Of a DNA stretch of 64,000 nucleotides, positions 33,880 through 42,982 are shown piece after piece. This stretch comes from Bradyrhizobium paxllaeri (GTDB taxonomy: Bacteria > Pseudomonadota > Alphaproteobacteria > Rhizobiales > Xanthobacteraceae), in NCBI RefSeq assembly GCF_001693515.2, contig NZ_CP042968.1, positions 7,596,501 through 7,660,500 on the forward strand, written 5' to 3'. Numbering within the stretch: position 1 is the first letter of the stretch; every line of letters begins with the position of its first letter. Position numbers and translations under genes: made by a program. The notes under the pieces were generated by a model. It saw nothing but the letters and a program-made list of their open reading frames with translations, did not search any database and was not told the origin of the DNA.

Positions 33880-36012
33880 TCAATTCTTGAACAGCAGGTC
33901 GCGGCCCAGCTCGTCGATGGTGGAAACCGCAGCGAGCGCCGCGCGCAGCCGATCGAGGTCACGGGCTGACAATCGCTTCACGGCGACGGCGTTGGAGGGC
34001 TGGATACCGTGGGCGATGTCCTCGAGCTGCTGCGACAGAATGAGATCGAGAAAGACCCCCTGCGCTTCGCCGAGCGCGTCGAGATCGCTCTCGCTGGCCC
34101 GAACCTTGGCCTTCACGCCTGCCAGTCGCGCCGACGTCGACCGTTCCATGACGTGATAGCGGATCGCCATCGCGCGCACCCATGAAATGAGCCCAAACAG
34201 TCCAGCCGCCTTGAGGTCGATGCGGCCGGCGACCGTGCGGATTCCGCCGAAAAACTTCAGGCTCGGAGGAGCGCTGACGTTCTCGACTAACAGCTTGGCG
34301 AACGCGACCTGGCCTTCGGCCGCCGCGAAGGCCGCCTGGCGCACCGAGACGGCAAGGCCGCCGTTGCCATGAACCGCCCGCAGGTCGAAGAAGATATCGA
34401 CGGACAACAGATCGGCGGGACGGGAACGCGTGATCCACTTGTCGATCCGGTCGCGCCATGTGGCCACCGAGCCGCGCCAGGATGGATTCTTCGCCATGAC
34501 GCCTCCGCGGCAATAAGGCACGCCGACCTCGTGCAGGATATCAGCGACATGCGCCCCCAACGCTGCAAACCAGCGATCCTCCTCGCCATCGGGCTCGCCC
34601 TGCGCGAAGATCAACGCGTTGTCCTGATCCATCGCCAACAGGCTCTCGCCGCGTCCGGCCGAGCCGAGCACCAGCAGCGCATAGTCGCACGGCGGCTCGC
34701 CCCGGCCGTTCTCCCGCATGATTCGTTCGGCGATCACCGCGGCCTGGCGGGAAAGAGCGCCCAGCTCCCGGGAAATCACCTCGGCGATATCGCGTCCGGA
34801 CAATCCCTCCGCCAGAAGCATTTGCGCGACACGAGGCAACTGCGCCCAGGCCGCCGACAGCGCATGCGCGTCGGTGGCCTCGTCGATCTCGTCGCCGAGC
34901 GATATGGCATCGCCTGCGCGCAGACGCAGCAGATCGCGCGCCGACAATGCGCCGATCACGCAGCCCTCCTCGTCGACGACGCCGAGATGGCGGGTCTTGA
35001 GACGATACATCCGGCCGATCGCGCGGTAGACAAACGCGTCTGCCGGGACCGCCGCAAGCGGCCGGCTCATGATCTCGGCGACCGGCTGTCGCAGTGCCGG
35101 GGCGCCGTCCCGGGCCAGGGCGCGCAGCACGTCGCGCTCCGTGACGATCCCCGCGTCAGCCGCCTTGATCTCCGGTTCCGCCTGCGGCCCGTGGACGTAG
35201 ACCGCCGATATCTTCTCGTCCGTCATTCGCACCAGCGCCTCGCCGACCCTGGTATCCGGTGAGACGAAGATCACGGGTGTCCGCATGATGCCGCGGATGC
35301 GGTGGCGAAACGGATAGCTGTCGAAGCGCTTCAGCGTTTGCTCGGTATCGACGCAGGCCGTGGCCTCGACCGCCTCGATCCACCCGCTCCGCACCTGATC
35401 GTCGAGCACGGCAGTAAGCGCGCGGCAGGCGCGTTCGGCCTCGGCAACGGTGCGGATGCCGCGCTCACGCAGCTTTGGCACCAGCGCCAGAAATAGCCGC
35501 GCCGTCGTGATCGCGTCACCCAGCGCGGTGTGACGTTCGGAAGCTTCGATTCCGAGCCAGCCGGTGAGCTTTTCCAGCGTGTAGCCGGCCAATTCGGGAG
35601 CGACGATCTCGGCGAGCAACCGGGTATCGAGCGTTCGCGGCCGCGACCACGGCAGATCGGCCAGATCGCATTCGCGCTTGAGCATCGCCAGGTCGAAACC
35701 CACCGTGTGCCCGATCACGAGGGATCCATCGACAAACGCGTCAAAACTCGGCCAAACGTCCGCAAACACGGGCGCCGCCGCTACCGCTGCATCGTCGATG
35801 CCATGGATGCGTGTCGCCTCGGCCGGGATCGTCTCGCCTGCCGGCCGCAGCAACTGACGAAACGACACGTCGGCCGCCAGCTTCCCTGCCGAAAGGCGGA
35901 CCCCGGCAAGCTCGACCATCCGCGCCTTGCGTGGATCGAGACCGGTGGTTTCGGTATCGATGACCACGGCGTCGAGTGACAAAAGCGAAGCGCCGCCGTT
36001 CGTCCTGATCAT
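33880..36012 (-). CDS. DEDD exonuclease-CBS-DUF294 nucleotidyltransferase-like fusion
   Basis: A 710-residue three-part protein. Residues 10-185 are a DnaQ-like 3'-5' exonuclease with VVIDTETTGLDP (Asp19, Glu21), VIGHTVGFDLAMLKREC and HTALGDAITTA (the DEDDh His). Residues 240-380 hold a CBS pair (GIMRTPVIFVSPDTRVGEAL, EIMSRPLAAVPADAFVYRAI). Residues about 430-705 are the DUF294 module, whose LVLGSAGRGESLLAMDQDNA is a GlnD-type nucleotidyltransferase motif, plus its helical C-terminal domain. Such proteins are commonly encoded next to DUF4212/ActP-type symporters, as here, and are thought to regulate them. It starts at 36012 with GAGGGAGCG upstream and follows the 202-aa gene by 61 bases. Confidence 0.9.
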   Translation of the reverse strand: MIRTNGGASLLSLDAVVIDTETTGLDPRKARMVELAGVRLSAGKLAADVSFRQLLRPAGETIPAEATRIHGIDDAAVAAAPVFADVWPSFDAFVDGSLVIGHTVGFDLAMLKRECDLADLPWSRPRTLDTRLLAEIVAPELAGYTLEKLTGWLGIEASERHTALGDAITTARLFLALVPKLRERGIRTVAEAERACRALTAVLDDQVRSGWIEAVEATACVDTEQTLKRFDSYPFRHRIRGIMRTPVIFVSPDTRVGEALVRMTDEKISAVYVHGPQAEPEIKAADAGIVTERDVLRALARDGAPALRQPVAEIMSRPLAAVPADAFVYRAIGRMYRLKTRHLGVVDEEGCVIGALSARDLLRLRAGDAISLGDEIDEATDAHALSAAWAQLPRVAQMLLAEGLSGRDIAEVISRELGALSRQAAVIAERIMRENGRGEPPCDYALLVLGSAGRGESLLAMDQDNALIFAQGEPDGEEDRWFAALGAHVADILHEVGVPYCRGGVMAKNPSWRGSVATWRDRIDKWITRSRPADLLSVDIFFDLRAVHGNGGLAVSVRQAAFAAAEGQVAFAKLLVENVSAPPSLKFFGGIRTVAGRIDLKAAGLFGLISWVRAMAIRYHVMERSTSARLAGVKAKVRASESDLDALGEAQGVFLDLILSQQLEDIAHGIQPSNAVAVKRLSARDLDRLRAALAAVSTIDELGRDLLFKN

Positions 36013-36073
36013 CGCTCCCTCGCGTCGCCGGGTCGCGGTGTCGGGTCGGCGATGGCCGCGTCCGGACGCCGCC

Positions 36074-36682
36074 CTATTTCAATAACGCTCCGGTGACGGC
36101 GGCCGCGTCGATCCGGTCGATCAACTCGTCATGGATGTTGCACAGGCTGACGCGCAAGTAATTGCGCGTCGTATCGAAGTCTCGCCCGCGCAGCTTTTCG
36201 TGGATCGGCATCATGGCAAAGTAGCTCTCCGCCAGGGGATCAGGGATGTCCATCACCCGCTTCGGCGCGTGCCCCCCGACCAGATCGAGCCGGTGCTCCA
36301 GCTCCCGCCGCGCCTCCTGCCAGCCCGCCTCACCGATCGATGGCGGCACCGGATAGCGATCGAAGACCGAAAGGACGACCGTGATGATCCGGTCGAGCAC
36401 CGCCCGGCGATCGGCGCCGGCATGCGGACGCAGGACCACGTCTACCGTCTCGCCGACCATCGCGAGACCCAGCGGAAACGCCTGCCAGCGCGCATGTTCG
36501 ACCGACCGGGCAAACCCCTCCTCGGCAAACAGCACCTTCGCGTAGTGCCCCGCGCGCGCCCGCGAATATTCGAAGATTCCCTTCTGCACAATGAAGGCGG
36601 ATTGGGCATCGATGAAGTCCGCAAGCGCCTCGCAGTCCCGAATGGGCGGGCGCGGTCGAAACAGTTTTCCGAACAGCTTCAT
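36074..36682 (-). CDS. Conserved hypothetical protein
   Basis: A 202-residue soluble protein of unknown function. Visible segments are DCEALADFIDAQSAFIVQKG, EYSRARAGHYAKVLFAEEGF, and SYFAMMPIHEKLRGRDFDTT near the C-terminus. It has a GGAGA ribosome-binding site and lies upstream of the exonuclease-CBS-DUF294 gene on the same strand, so the two are probably co-transcribed. It is divergent from the DUF4212-symporter pair across a 340-base control region. A role in regulating that uptake system is plausible but unproven. Confidence 0.7.
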   Translation of the reverse strand: MKLFGKLFRPRPPIRDCEALADFIDAQSAFIVQKGIFEYSRARAGHYAKVLFAEEGFARSVEHARWQAFPLGLAMVGETVDVVLRPHAGADRRAVLDRIITVVLSVFDRYPVPPSIGEAGWQEARRELEHRLDLVGGHAPKRVMDIPDPLAESYFAMMPIHEKLRGRDFDTTRNYLRVSLCNIHDELIDRIDAAAVTGALLK

Positions 36683-37022
36683 TGCGGTCTCCTGCCTGAT
36701 CGGCGCGAGGCAACTTGGTCAGCAGCTTACCCTATCCGATCCCGCAAGGTTCAAGGTTCTCAGCACCGCGTCGTTAGCAGTTGCGGCAATTCCCTATCCG
36801 AATTGCTTCACCCTCTTCGCAAACGCAACAAATAATACCCCCGAAAGTCTAATGAAGGCCCGACGATTCGTAGTGTTACCCTGCGTTGTCTCCAAAATCG
36901 GCGCAAGACCGATAGAGCAGCGGCAAAGGGGGGGCGCCGCACTGAAGGGATTTGCATTCCCCTCGATCATTCATACCGGCGGCTTTTTTGCCGGCCCATG
37001 CTTTGAAGGAGAAATGCAAGCT
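36683..37022. promoter_or_regulatory. Divergent control region upstream of the symporter operon
   Basis: This 340-base stretch has no convincing gene. It must hold promoters for the leftward pair and the rightward DUF4212-symporter operon. Near its right end CCGGC and GCCGG (36976-36995) could form a hairpin in the symporter leader. The regulator encoded at 32952 is a candidate binder. No specific operator can be named. Confidence 0.45.
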
Positions 37023-37301
37023 ATGCCTGACTCTACAAGCATCAAACAGAAAGAAGAAGCTCACTGGCGCAAGACGTCGCGCCTGATGTTTACCCATCTC
37101 GCCATCTGGTTCTTCTTCGGCTTCATCATCCACATGTTCGTGAAGCCGCTCAACAATATCGTCATTCCGATTCTCGGCTTCCCGCTCGGCTTCTACATGG
37201 CGGCGCAAGGGTCGCTCATCGCCTTCGTGGTCATGCTGTTCATGTTCGCGAAACAGCAGGACAAGATCGATCGCGAATTCGGCTTTGCCGAGGAAGATTG
37301 A
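37023..37301 (+). CDS. DUF4212 small subunit of sodium:solute symporter
   Basis: A 92-residue membrane protein with an N-terminal soluble part (MPDSTSIKQKEEAHWRKTSR) and two transmembrane helices (LMFTHLAIWFFFGFIIHMFV; MAAQGSLIAFVVMLFMFA). The W-x-K-T-x-R-L motif and Na+/solute-symporter context are typical of DUF4212. An ATG at 37014 is also possible; 37023 has better spacing from AGGAG. It precedes the large symporter gene by 12 bases and is expected to be its accessory subunit. Confidence 0.85.
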   Translation: MPDSTSIKQKEEAHWRKTSRLMFTHLAIWFFFGFIIHMFVKPLNNIVIPILGFPLGFYMAAQGSLIAFVVMLFMFAKQQDKIDREFGFAEED

Positions 37302-37313
37302 GGGGATGAGATC

Positions 37314-39293
37314 ATGGCCACACAAGCCACCACCAGCACCTCGGATTTCATCAAGAATCTGGGCAGAATGTACGGCACCTATACCGGAGGGTTCCTGTCG
37401 TTCATCATCCTGCTCGCGATTCTCGAACAGGTAGGCGTTCCGAACAAGATACTCGGATATCTGTTCGTGTTCTTCACGCTCGCGGTGTACGCCATCATCG
37501 GGGTGATGACGCGAACCGCTGAGGTCTCCGAGTATTATGTCGCCGGACGGCGTGTCCCGGCTTTCTATAACGGCATGGCGACGGGCGCCGACTGGATGTC
37601 AGCGGCTTCCTTTGTCGGCATGGCCGGCACCTTGTTCCTGCTCGGTTATGACGGCCTCGCATGGGTGCTGGGTTGGACCGGCGGATTTGTGCTGGTGTCG
37701 ATCCTGATCGGACCGTACCTGCGCAAGTTCGGCGCCTATACCGTACCCGACTTCCTGTCGTTCCGGTACGGCGGCAACTTCGCCCGCTTCCTCGGCGTGA
37801 TCGTGCTGGTCGCCTGCTCCTTTACCTATGTAACGGCGCAAATCTACGGCACCGGAATCATCGCCTCGCGCTTCCTCGGAATGCAGTTCGAGCTTGCGGT
37901 CTTTGCGGGCCTTGTCGGCATTCTGCTCTGTGCGATGCTGGGTGGCATGCGGGCGGTGACCTGGACGCAGATCGCACAATACATCGTGCTGATCATCGCC
38001 TATCTGACGCCGATCGTTATCCTGTCCACGATGAAATACGGGATTCCGATCCCTCAACTCACCTACGGGCAGGCAATCGCGGATATTGCCGCGCGCGAGC
38101 AACAAATGCTGGCGAACGGTCTGACGACCGCCGCAACGCTAAAGCCGCACATCCAACCCTTCATCAACTATAGCCCACTCAACTTCTTTGCGATCATCAT
38201 GTGCATGATGGTCGGCACGGCGTCGTTGCCGCACATCCTGATGCGTTACTTCACCACCCCGTCGGTGCGTGAGGCACGCCAGTCGGTCGCCTGGTCGTTG
38301 CTGTTCATCTTCCTGCTGTACTTCTCGGCGCCGGCCTATGCGGCGTTCTCCAAGCTGGAGGTCTACACCAACATCATCGGGCGCGACCTGTCCGCCATTC
38401 GCCCCTGGTTGTTCAGTTGGGGTGAACTCGGGCTGATCCAGATCTGCGGCAAGAATGCCAGCGGCATCGATGCGGTGATTGCCGCCTGTAAAGCGATCGC
38501 CGATCATCCCGGGGTCGTGCGGCTGCAGGACTTCGTGATCAATACGGACGTGATCGTGCTCTCCACGCCGGAGATCGCGGGACTTCCCTATGTGATCTCG
38601 GGTCTGGTGGCAGCGGGCGGCCTCGCCGCCGCGCTCTCCACCGCCGACGGCCTGCTGCTCGCCATCGCCAACGCGCTGTCGCACGACATCTATTACAAGA
38701 TGATCGATCCGAACGCTCCGACCATTCGCCGCCTCACGGTGGCACGCGCCCTCCTGGTGGGCGTCGCCGTGATCGCAGCCGCGACGGCCGCAACCAAGCC
38801 AGGCGACATCCTGGCCATGGTCGGCTGGGCGTTCTCGCTCGCGATGGCCGGCAACTTCCCGGCGCTGGTGATGGGCGTCTGGTGGAAGCGGACGACGGCA
38901 ACGGGCGCCATCTGCGGCATCATTGCAGGCTTCGGGTTGTGCCTGTTCTATCTCGTGACAAGCCGGTACTTCCCAGGCGCAGGTGTAAAGTATTTCGGCA
39001 TGACGTCGCTGCTGAACCCCGTCACAGGGGCTCCGGTGGTCGATGTCGCGAAGGCCATGGCATTGCCCAATGCCATGGAAAGCTTCCCGACATTGGCTCA
39101 CCCGCTGGCGAACAAGGTCGGGTGGTTCAACCTCAACAATATCTCGTGCGGATTGTTGGGAGCGCCATTGGGCTTCGCGGTCATCTACATCGTCAGCAAG
39201 CTCGGCAGGGAGCCATCGGCCGAAATGCAGGCCTACATCGACGAAATCCGGAAGCCGCGCGGCAGGACGGTGCTGGAGGAGAAGACTACCTAG
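37314..39293 (+). CDS. Sodium:solute symporter, ActP-like
   Basis: A 659-residue SLC5/SSS-family transporter with about 13 transmembrane helices. The segments SEYYVAGRRVPAFYNGMATG, ADWMSAASFVGMAGTLF and GAYTVPDFLSFRYGG are characteristic of monocarboxylate (acetate/pyruvate) permeases such as ActP. It is longer than E. coli ActP, with an extracytoplasmic insert after about residue 370 that contains two Cys (ICGKNASGIDAVIAACKAIA). This size with a DUF4212 partner matches the VC_2705-type subfamily. The neighbouring kinase, regulator and DUF294 protein suggest acetate or a related short acid as substrate. A terminator follows the gene. Confidence 0.9.
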   Translation: MATQATTSTSDFIKNLGRMYGTYTGGFLSFIILLAILEQVGVPNKILGYLFVFFTLAVYAIIGVMTRTAEVSEYYVAGRRVPAFYNGMATGADWMSAASFVGMAGTLFLLGYDGLAWVLGWTGGFVLVSILIGPYLRKFGAYTVPDFLSFRYGGNFARFLGVIVLVACSFTYVTAQIYGTGIIASRFLGMQFELAVFAGLVGILLCAMLGGMRAVTWTQIAQYIVLIIAYLTPIVILSTMKYGIPIPQLTYGQAIADIAAREQQMLANGLTTAATLKPHIQPFINYSPLNFFAIIMCMMVGTASLPHILMRYFTTPSVREARQSVAWSLLFIFLLYFSAPAYAAFSKLEVYTNIIGRDLSAIRPWLFSWGELGLIQICGKNASGIDAVIAACKAIADHPGVVRLQDFVINTDVIVLSTPEIAGLPYVISGLVAAGGLAAALSTADGLLLAIANALSHDIYYKMIDPNAPTIRRLTVARALLVGVAVIAAATAATKPGDILAMVGWAFSLAMAGNFPALVMGVWWKRTTATGAICGIIAGFGLCLFYLVTSRYFPGAGVKYFGMTSLLNPVTGAPVVDVAKAMALPNAMESFPTLAHPLANKVGWFNLNNISCGLLGAPLGFAVIYIVSKLGREPSAEMQAYIDEIRKPRGRTVLEEKTT

Positions 39294-39315
39294 GTTATTT
39301 GACTGGAGATCGATG

Positions 39316-39344
39316 GACGGGGCCCTTCATGGGCCCCGTCTTTT
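39316..39344 (+). terminator. Terminator after symporter operon
   Basis: GACGGGGCCC and GGGCCCCGTC pair perfectly around TTCAT, followed by TTTT, 22 bases past the symporter stop. Confidence 0.88.
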
Positions 39345-39462
39345 GTTGGTGGCACCTTCTCCGTCTTGCCCTGATATCGCGCTCTTGCCATTGTTGACGG
39401 AGAGCGGCTGGCGGCGATGCTCGGCCGGTTGTCTCACTATCAGGCTGCGAGGAGAAACGTCC

Positions 39463-39783
39463 TTGGATATCGCAAGCTCGCTCGCGGCATATTGGTACTT
39501 TCATCTGCCTAATTTTATTCTTGCGGTGTTGATGTACACGTTGCTTGGCCGCGTCCTGCTCGGCCTGATGGTGGATGCGGACTCGCCGAACTACATCTGG
39601 CGGTTCTTCTGCCGGATCACCGATCCCGTCGTCGCCGCCGTCGCAATCGTGACGCCCAAGGTCACCCCGCCCGTCCTGATTTGGCTGTTCAGCTTCGTCT
39701 GGCTGTTCTGGCTGCGCGTCGCGCTTCACTACACATTGCTGCTGTTCAATCTGGCGCCCCGGATTGGTGGAGCCGCATCATGA
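39463..39783 (+). CDS. Small membrane protein, YggT-like
   Basis: A 106-residue integral membrane protein with two or three hydrophobic helices (YWYFHLPNFILAVLMYTLLG, PPVLIWLFSFVWLFWLRVAL). The spacing of helix, PNYIWRFFCRITDPVVAAVA and second helix is reminiscent of YggT-family proteins. The TTG at 39463 is preferred because GAGGAG lies 8 bases before it. Its stop overlaps the start of the next gene (ATGA). The function is unknown. Confidence 0.65.
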   Translation: MDIASSLAAYWYFHLPNFILAVLMYTLLGRVLLGLMVDADSPNYIWRFFCRITDPVVAAVAIVTPKVTPPVLIWLFSFVWLFWLRVALHYTLLLFNLAPRIGGAAS

Positions 39784-40103
39784 GCCGCAATTTCTATTTC
39801 ATCGGAATCGCATTCTTCGGCATGATCAACGGCATCTTCAACCAGCTCGCGCTGATTTTCACGCTGCTGTACGTCCAGTTACTCGCCGGCCCGCTGCTGT
39901 TTGGCAGCCTGTCCCTGACGCTGATGTTCGCATCCCTGATGGTTTCGACCGCAACCGTCATCCTTGGCGGGATTCCGGCGGCGATCTACGAGCGGGTCAC
40001 CGGAGCCTCGGAATCAACCGACGCATCGCTCTGGATATGGCTTGCGGGAACCGCCCTTCTGGCGCTACCGGCCACCGGTAACTTTCTCAAGATCGGCCTG
40101 TAA
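39780..40103 (+). CDS. Small membrane protein
   Basis: A 107-residue, very hydrophobic protein with three predicted transmembrane helices (FYFIGIAFFGMINGIFNQLA; LLFGSLSLTLMFASLMVSTA; DASLWIWLAGTALLALPATG). Its ATG overlaps the stop of the YggT-like gene, so the two are probably made together and could form a complex. No family is recognised. Confidence 0.65.
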   Translation: MSRNFYFIGIAFFGMINGIFNQLALIFTLLYVQLLAGPLLFGSLSLTLMFASLMVSTATVILGGIPAAIYERVTGASESTDASLWIWLAGTALLALPATGNFLKIGL

Positions 40104-40199
40104 CGGCCCATGAGCGGAGTTGAGCACGGGTCGCGCTACCGCTACCCTGCGGCCGGCTTTTGAACCGGCATCTATCCTTGATTGACGGGGTGGCGGATC

Positions 40200-40568
40200 A
40201 TGGAAGAGATGCGCCGTATCGCCTACGAAACAGTGCTTCGTGCCTGCGGCTTCGCCTCGCTCGCCATCTTCTGCGTCATGATCGGACTGTCATTCCTGCC
40301 GCGCTCTGCCTTCCAGGCCGGCGGCTTTCTCAGCATCCTGATGACACTGATTCTGGTGTTGAAAGCCTGGGAAGCCCGGACCAAGGACCACCGCCGCACC
40401 GAGATGTGGCTCTATCTTCCCAAGGAAAACCGTCCGCCCCAGGCCTCCGCGCAACGGACGGTTTCGATGGTCATGCGCGAGACTTATTTGCTGTTCGCGA
40501 GCTGGACCGCAGTGATTTCCATCGTGATGTGGAGTATCGCGCTCATCTTTTCAGTCATTGGACTTTAG
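40200..40568 (+). CDS. Small membrane protein
   Basis: A 122-residue protein with two N-terminal helices (ACGFASLAIFCVMIGLSFLP, AGGFLSILMTLILVLKAWEA), a polar middle (KDHRRTEMWLYLPKENRPPQ) and a C-terminal helix (YLLFASWTAVISIVMWSIAL). The start at 40200 is followed by two further in-frame Met options. It lies 96 bases after the overlapping membrane pair and upstream of the MHS transporter, so it may belong to the same transcript. Function unknown. Confidence 0.6.
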   Translation: MEEMRRIAYETVLRACGFASLAIFCVMIGLSFLPRSAFQAGGFLSILMTLILVLKAWEARTKDHRRTEMWLYLPKENRPPQASAQRTVSMVMRETYLLFASWTAVISIVMWSIALIFSVIGL

Positions 40569-40756
40569 TCCGAAGCTGCGCCGACAAACGGCGAATCAAA
40601 CTATTGCAGCAGCCAAAAACGGCGAGAAAACGCTGCCGATCCCACCGAAAGTACTATTGGGCCAAGCTTCGCGAACATGTAGTGAAGCTCACAATTGCGC
40701 GTCGATCTGACGCAACGCTTATCTGCGCGATCATAAAAAAGGGGAGCGAATCGGAA

Positions 40757-42421
40757 ATGTCGACAATTACTGCCACATCCGGCAAGGCTGCGGGAATGAC
40801 AAAGGACGAACGTTTCGTCATTGTCGCCTCCTCGCTGGGCACTGTCTTCGAATGGTATGATTTCTACCTCTACGGATCGCTCGCCAGCATCATCGGCGCG
40901 CAGTTCTTCTCGGCCTATCCGCCGGCAACCCGCGACATCTTCGCGCTGCTCGCCTTCGCCGCCGGCTTCCTGGTCCGCCCGTTCGGCGCCATCGTGTTCG
41001 GACGTGTCGGCGACATCGTCGGCCGCAAATACACCTTCCTCGTCACCATTCTGATCATGGGCCTGTCGACCTTCATCGTCGGCCTACTGCCCAATGCTGC
41101 GACCATCGGCATCGCAGCCCCGATCATCCTGATCGCATTGCGCCTGCTGCAGGGCCTCGCGCTCGGCGGTGAGTACGGCGGTGCGGCAACGTATGTTGCC
41201 GAGCATGCGCCGATGGGCAAGCGCGGTTACTACACCTCGTTCATTCAGACTACCGCGACGCTCGGCCTGTTCCTGTCGCTGCTGATCATCCTGTTCACCA
41301 GAACAATCCTAGGAGAGCCTGAGTTCGCGGCATGGGGCTGGCGCATCCCGTTCCTGCTCTCGGTCGTGCTGCTCGGCATCTCGGTCTGGATCCGGCTGCG
41401 GCTGAACGAGTCGCCGGTCTTCCAGAAGATGAAGGAGGAAGGCAAGGGCTCGAAGGCTCCGCTGACCGAAGCCTTCGGCAACTGGAGCAACGGCAAGCTC
41501 GTGCTGATCGCACTGCTCGGCGGCGTGATGGGCCAGGGCGTGGTCTGGTACACGGGCCAGTTCTACGCGCTGTTCTTCCTGCAATCGATCCTTCAGGTCG
41601 ACGGCTACACCGCCAACCTCCTGATCGCCTGGTCGCTCCTGCTCGGCACCGGCTTCTTCATCGTGTTCGGCGCGCTGTCTGACAAGATCGGCCGCAAGCC
41701 GATCATTCTGGGAGGCTGCCTGATTGCGGCGCTGACCTTCTTCCCGATCTTCAAGATGATCTCGACCAACGCCAACCCGACGCTGGAAAAGGCCATCGAA
41801 TCGGTGAAGGTGCAGGTCGTGGCCGACCCGAAGGGCTGCGGCGACCTGTTCAACCCGGTCGGCACCCGCGTGTTCACCGCGCCTTGCGATCTGGCCCGCG
41901 ACTTCCTCGCGAAGTCCTCGGTGAAGTACGACACCGTCGCTGGTGCCGCCGGCTCACCCGTGCTGATCCGCATCAACGGCAAGGACGTGCCCTACACCAA
42001 ACCGGCTGACTCCAACGCCGGCGCGACGGCCGCCCTGCAGGAAGCCGGATATCCGAAGCGCGGCGCCAACCCGACGCTCGTGAAGATGAACCACCCGTTT
42101 GACATCTTCAAACCGCAGGTCGCCGCCATCATCGGACTGCTGTTCATCCTGGTGATCTACGTCACCATGGTGTACGGGCCGATCGCGGCGATGCTGGTCG
42201 AGCTGTTCCCGACCAAGATCCGCTACACCTCGATGTCGCTGCCCTACCATATCGGCAACGGCTGGTTCGGCGGATTGCTGCCGGCGACCTCGTTCGCGAT
42301 CGTGGCCGCTACCGGCGATATCTATGCCGGTCTCTGGTATCCGATCATCTTCGCCTCGATCACCGTGGTCATCGGCTTCTTCTTCCTGCCGGAGACCAAG
42401 GACGTCGACATCACGAAGTAA
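40757..42421 (+). CDS. MHS-family major facilitator transporter
   Basis: A 554-residue 12-helix transporter of the metabolite:H+ symporter (MHS) family, to which ProP, KgtP and ShiA belong. Signatures are SLGTVFEWYDFYLYGSLASI, the GRVGDIVGRKYTF cytoplasmic loop motif, LRLLQGLALGGEYGGAATYV and GALSDKIGRKPII. It is about 110 residues longer than usual: residues 337-448 form an insert between helices containing two cysteines (KGCGDLF, FTAPCDLA), probably periplasmic. The ATG at 40757 follows GGGGAG. A strong terminator follows. The substrate is unknown; organic acids or osmolytes are typical. Confidence 0.92.
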   Translation: MSTITATSGKAAGMTKDERFVIVASSLGTVFEWYDFYLYGSLASIIGAQFFSAYPPATRDIFALLAFAAGFLVRPFGAIVFGRVGDIVGRKYTFLVTILIMGLSTFIVGLLPNAATIGIAAPIILIALRLLQGLALGGEYGGAATYVAEHAPMGKRGYYTSFIQTTATLGLFLSLLIILFTRTILGEPEFAAWGWRIPFLLSVVLLGISVWIRLRLNESPVFQKMKEEGKGSKAPLTEAFGNWSNGKLVLIALLGGVMGQGVVWYTGQFYALFFLQSILQVDGYTANLLIAWSLLLGTGFFIVFGALSDKIGRKPIILGGCLIAALTFFPIFKMISTNANPTLEKAIESVKVQVVADPKGCGDLFNPVGTRVFTAPCDLARDFLAKSSVKYDTVAGAAGSPVLIRINGKDVPYTKPADSNAGATAALQEAGYPKRGANPTLVKMNHPFDIFKPQVAAIIGLLFILVIYVTMVYGPIAAMLVELFPTKIRYTSMSLPYHIGNGWFGGLLPATSFAIVAATGDIYAGLWYPIIFASITVVIGFFFLPETKDVDITK

Positions 42422-42445
42422 CCGGGTTCACACTCATCAATCACG

Positions 42446-42484
42446 AACCGGCCGCGGAGCGATCCGCGGCCGGTTTGCTTTTTT
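42446..42484 (+). terminator. Terminator after MHS transporter
   Basis: AACCGGCCGCGGA and TCCGCGGCCGGTT pair perfectly around GCGA, followed by TGCTTTTTT. Confidence 0.9.
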
Positions 42485-42492
42485 CACGGTTC

Positions 42493-42966
42493 TCAATCGG
42501 TCATGCCGGCGAACTGCAGCACGATCTCGCGGCGGTGCGGCCGCGCGCGGTGCTCAACCAGATAGATCGCCTGCCAGGTGCCCAGCGCGAGCGCGCCCTG
42601 CAGCACCGGCACGTGTAGCGAGGTCGCGGTCAGCATGGTCTTGATGTGCGCGGGCATGTCGTCCGGTCCCTCGGTGTCATGACGCCAGCCGGCGTTTTCC
42701 GGCGCGAGCCGGTTCAGCGCCGTCGTCAGATCGACGAGCACGGTCGGATCGGCATTCTCCTGGATGGTCAGCGACGCCGAAGTGTGACGGATGAACAGCG
42801 TCAGCGCGCCCTCGCGTGCCCGCGCCTCACGCAGGAATTTTGCGACTTCGGCGGTGAGATCGGTGAAGCCCCTGCCCGAGGTCTGCACCGTCAGCAGCGA
42901 GGACACGATGGTGTTGGCACTGACGACGGAGGGGGCCGTGCGGGAAACGGATCTGGGTGAGCTCAT
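42493..42966 (-). CDS. YjbQ/UPF0047 family protein
   Basis: A 157-residue member of the YjbQ (UPF0047) family. Conserved segments are GFTDLTAEVAKFLREARARE, LTLFIRHTSASLTIQENADP (with the family His-Thr-Ser-Ala motif), RHDTEGPDDMPAHIKTML, and LVEHRARPHRREIVLQFAG. Related proteins have been linked to thiamin-phosphate synthase activity and a trimeric metal-site fold, but the physiological role is unsettled. The ATG at 42966 has GGAGAG upstream. A REP element lies just upstream of the gene. Confidence 0.9.
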   Translation of the reverse strand: MSSPRSVSRTAPSVVSANTIVSSLLTVQTSGRGFTDLTAEVAKFLREARAREGALTLFIRHTSASLTIQENADPTVLVDLTTALNRLAPENAGWRHDTEGPDDMPAHIKTMLTATSLHVPVLQGALALGTWQAIYLVEHRARPHRREIVLQFAGMTD

Positions 42967-42982
42967 AAAGATTCTCTCCACA

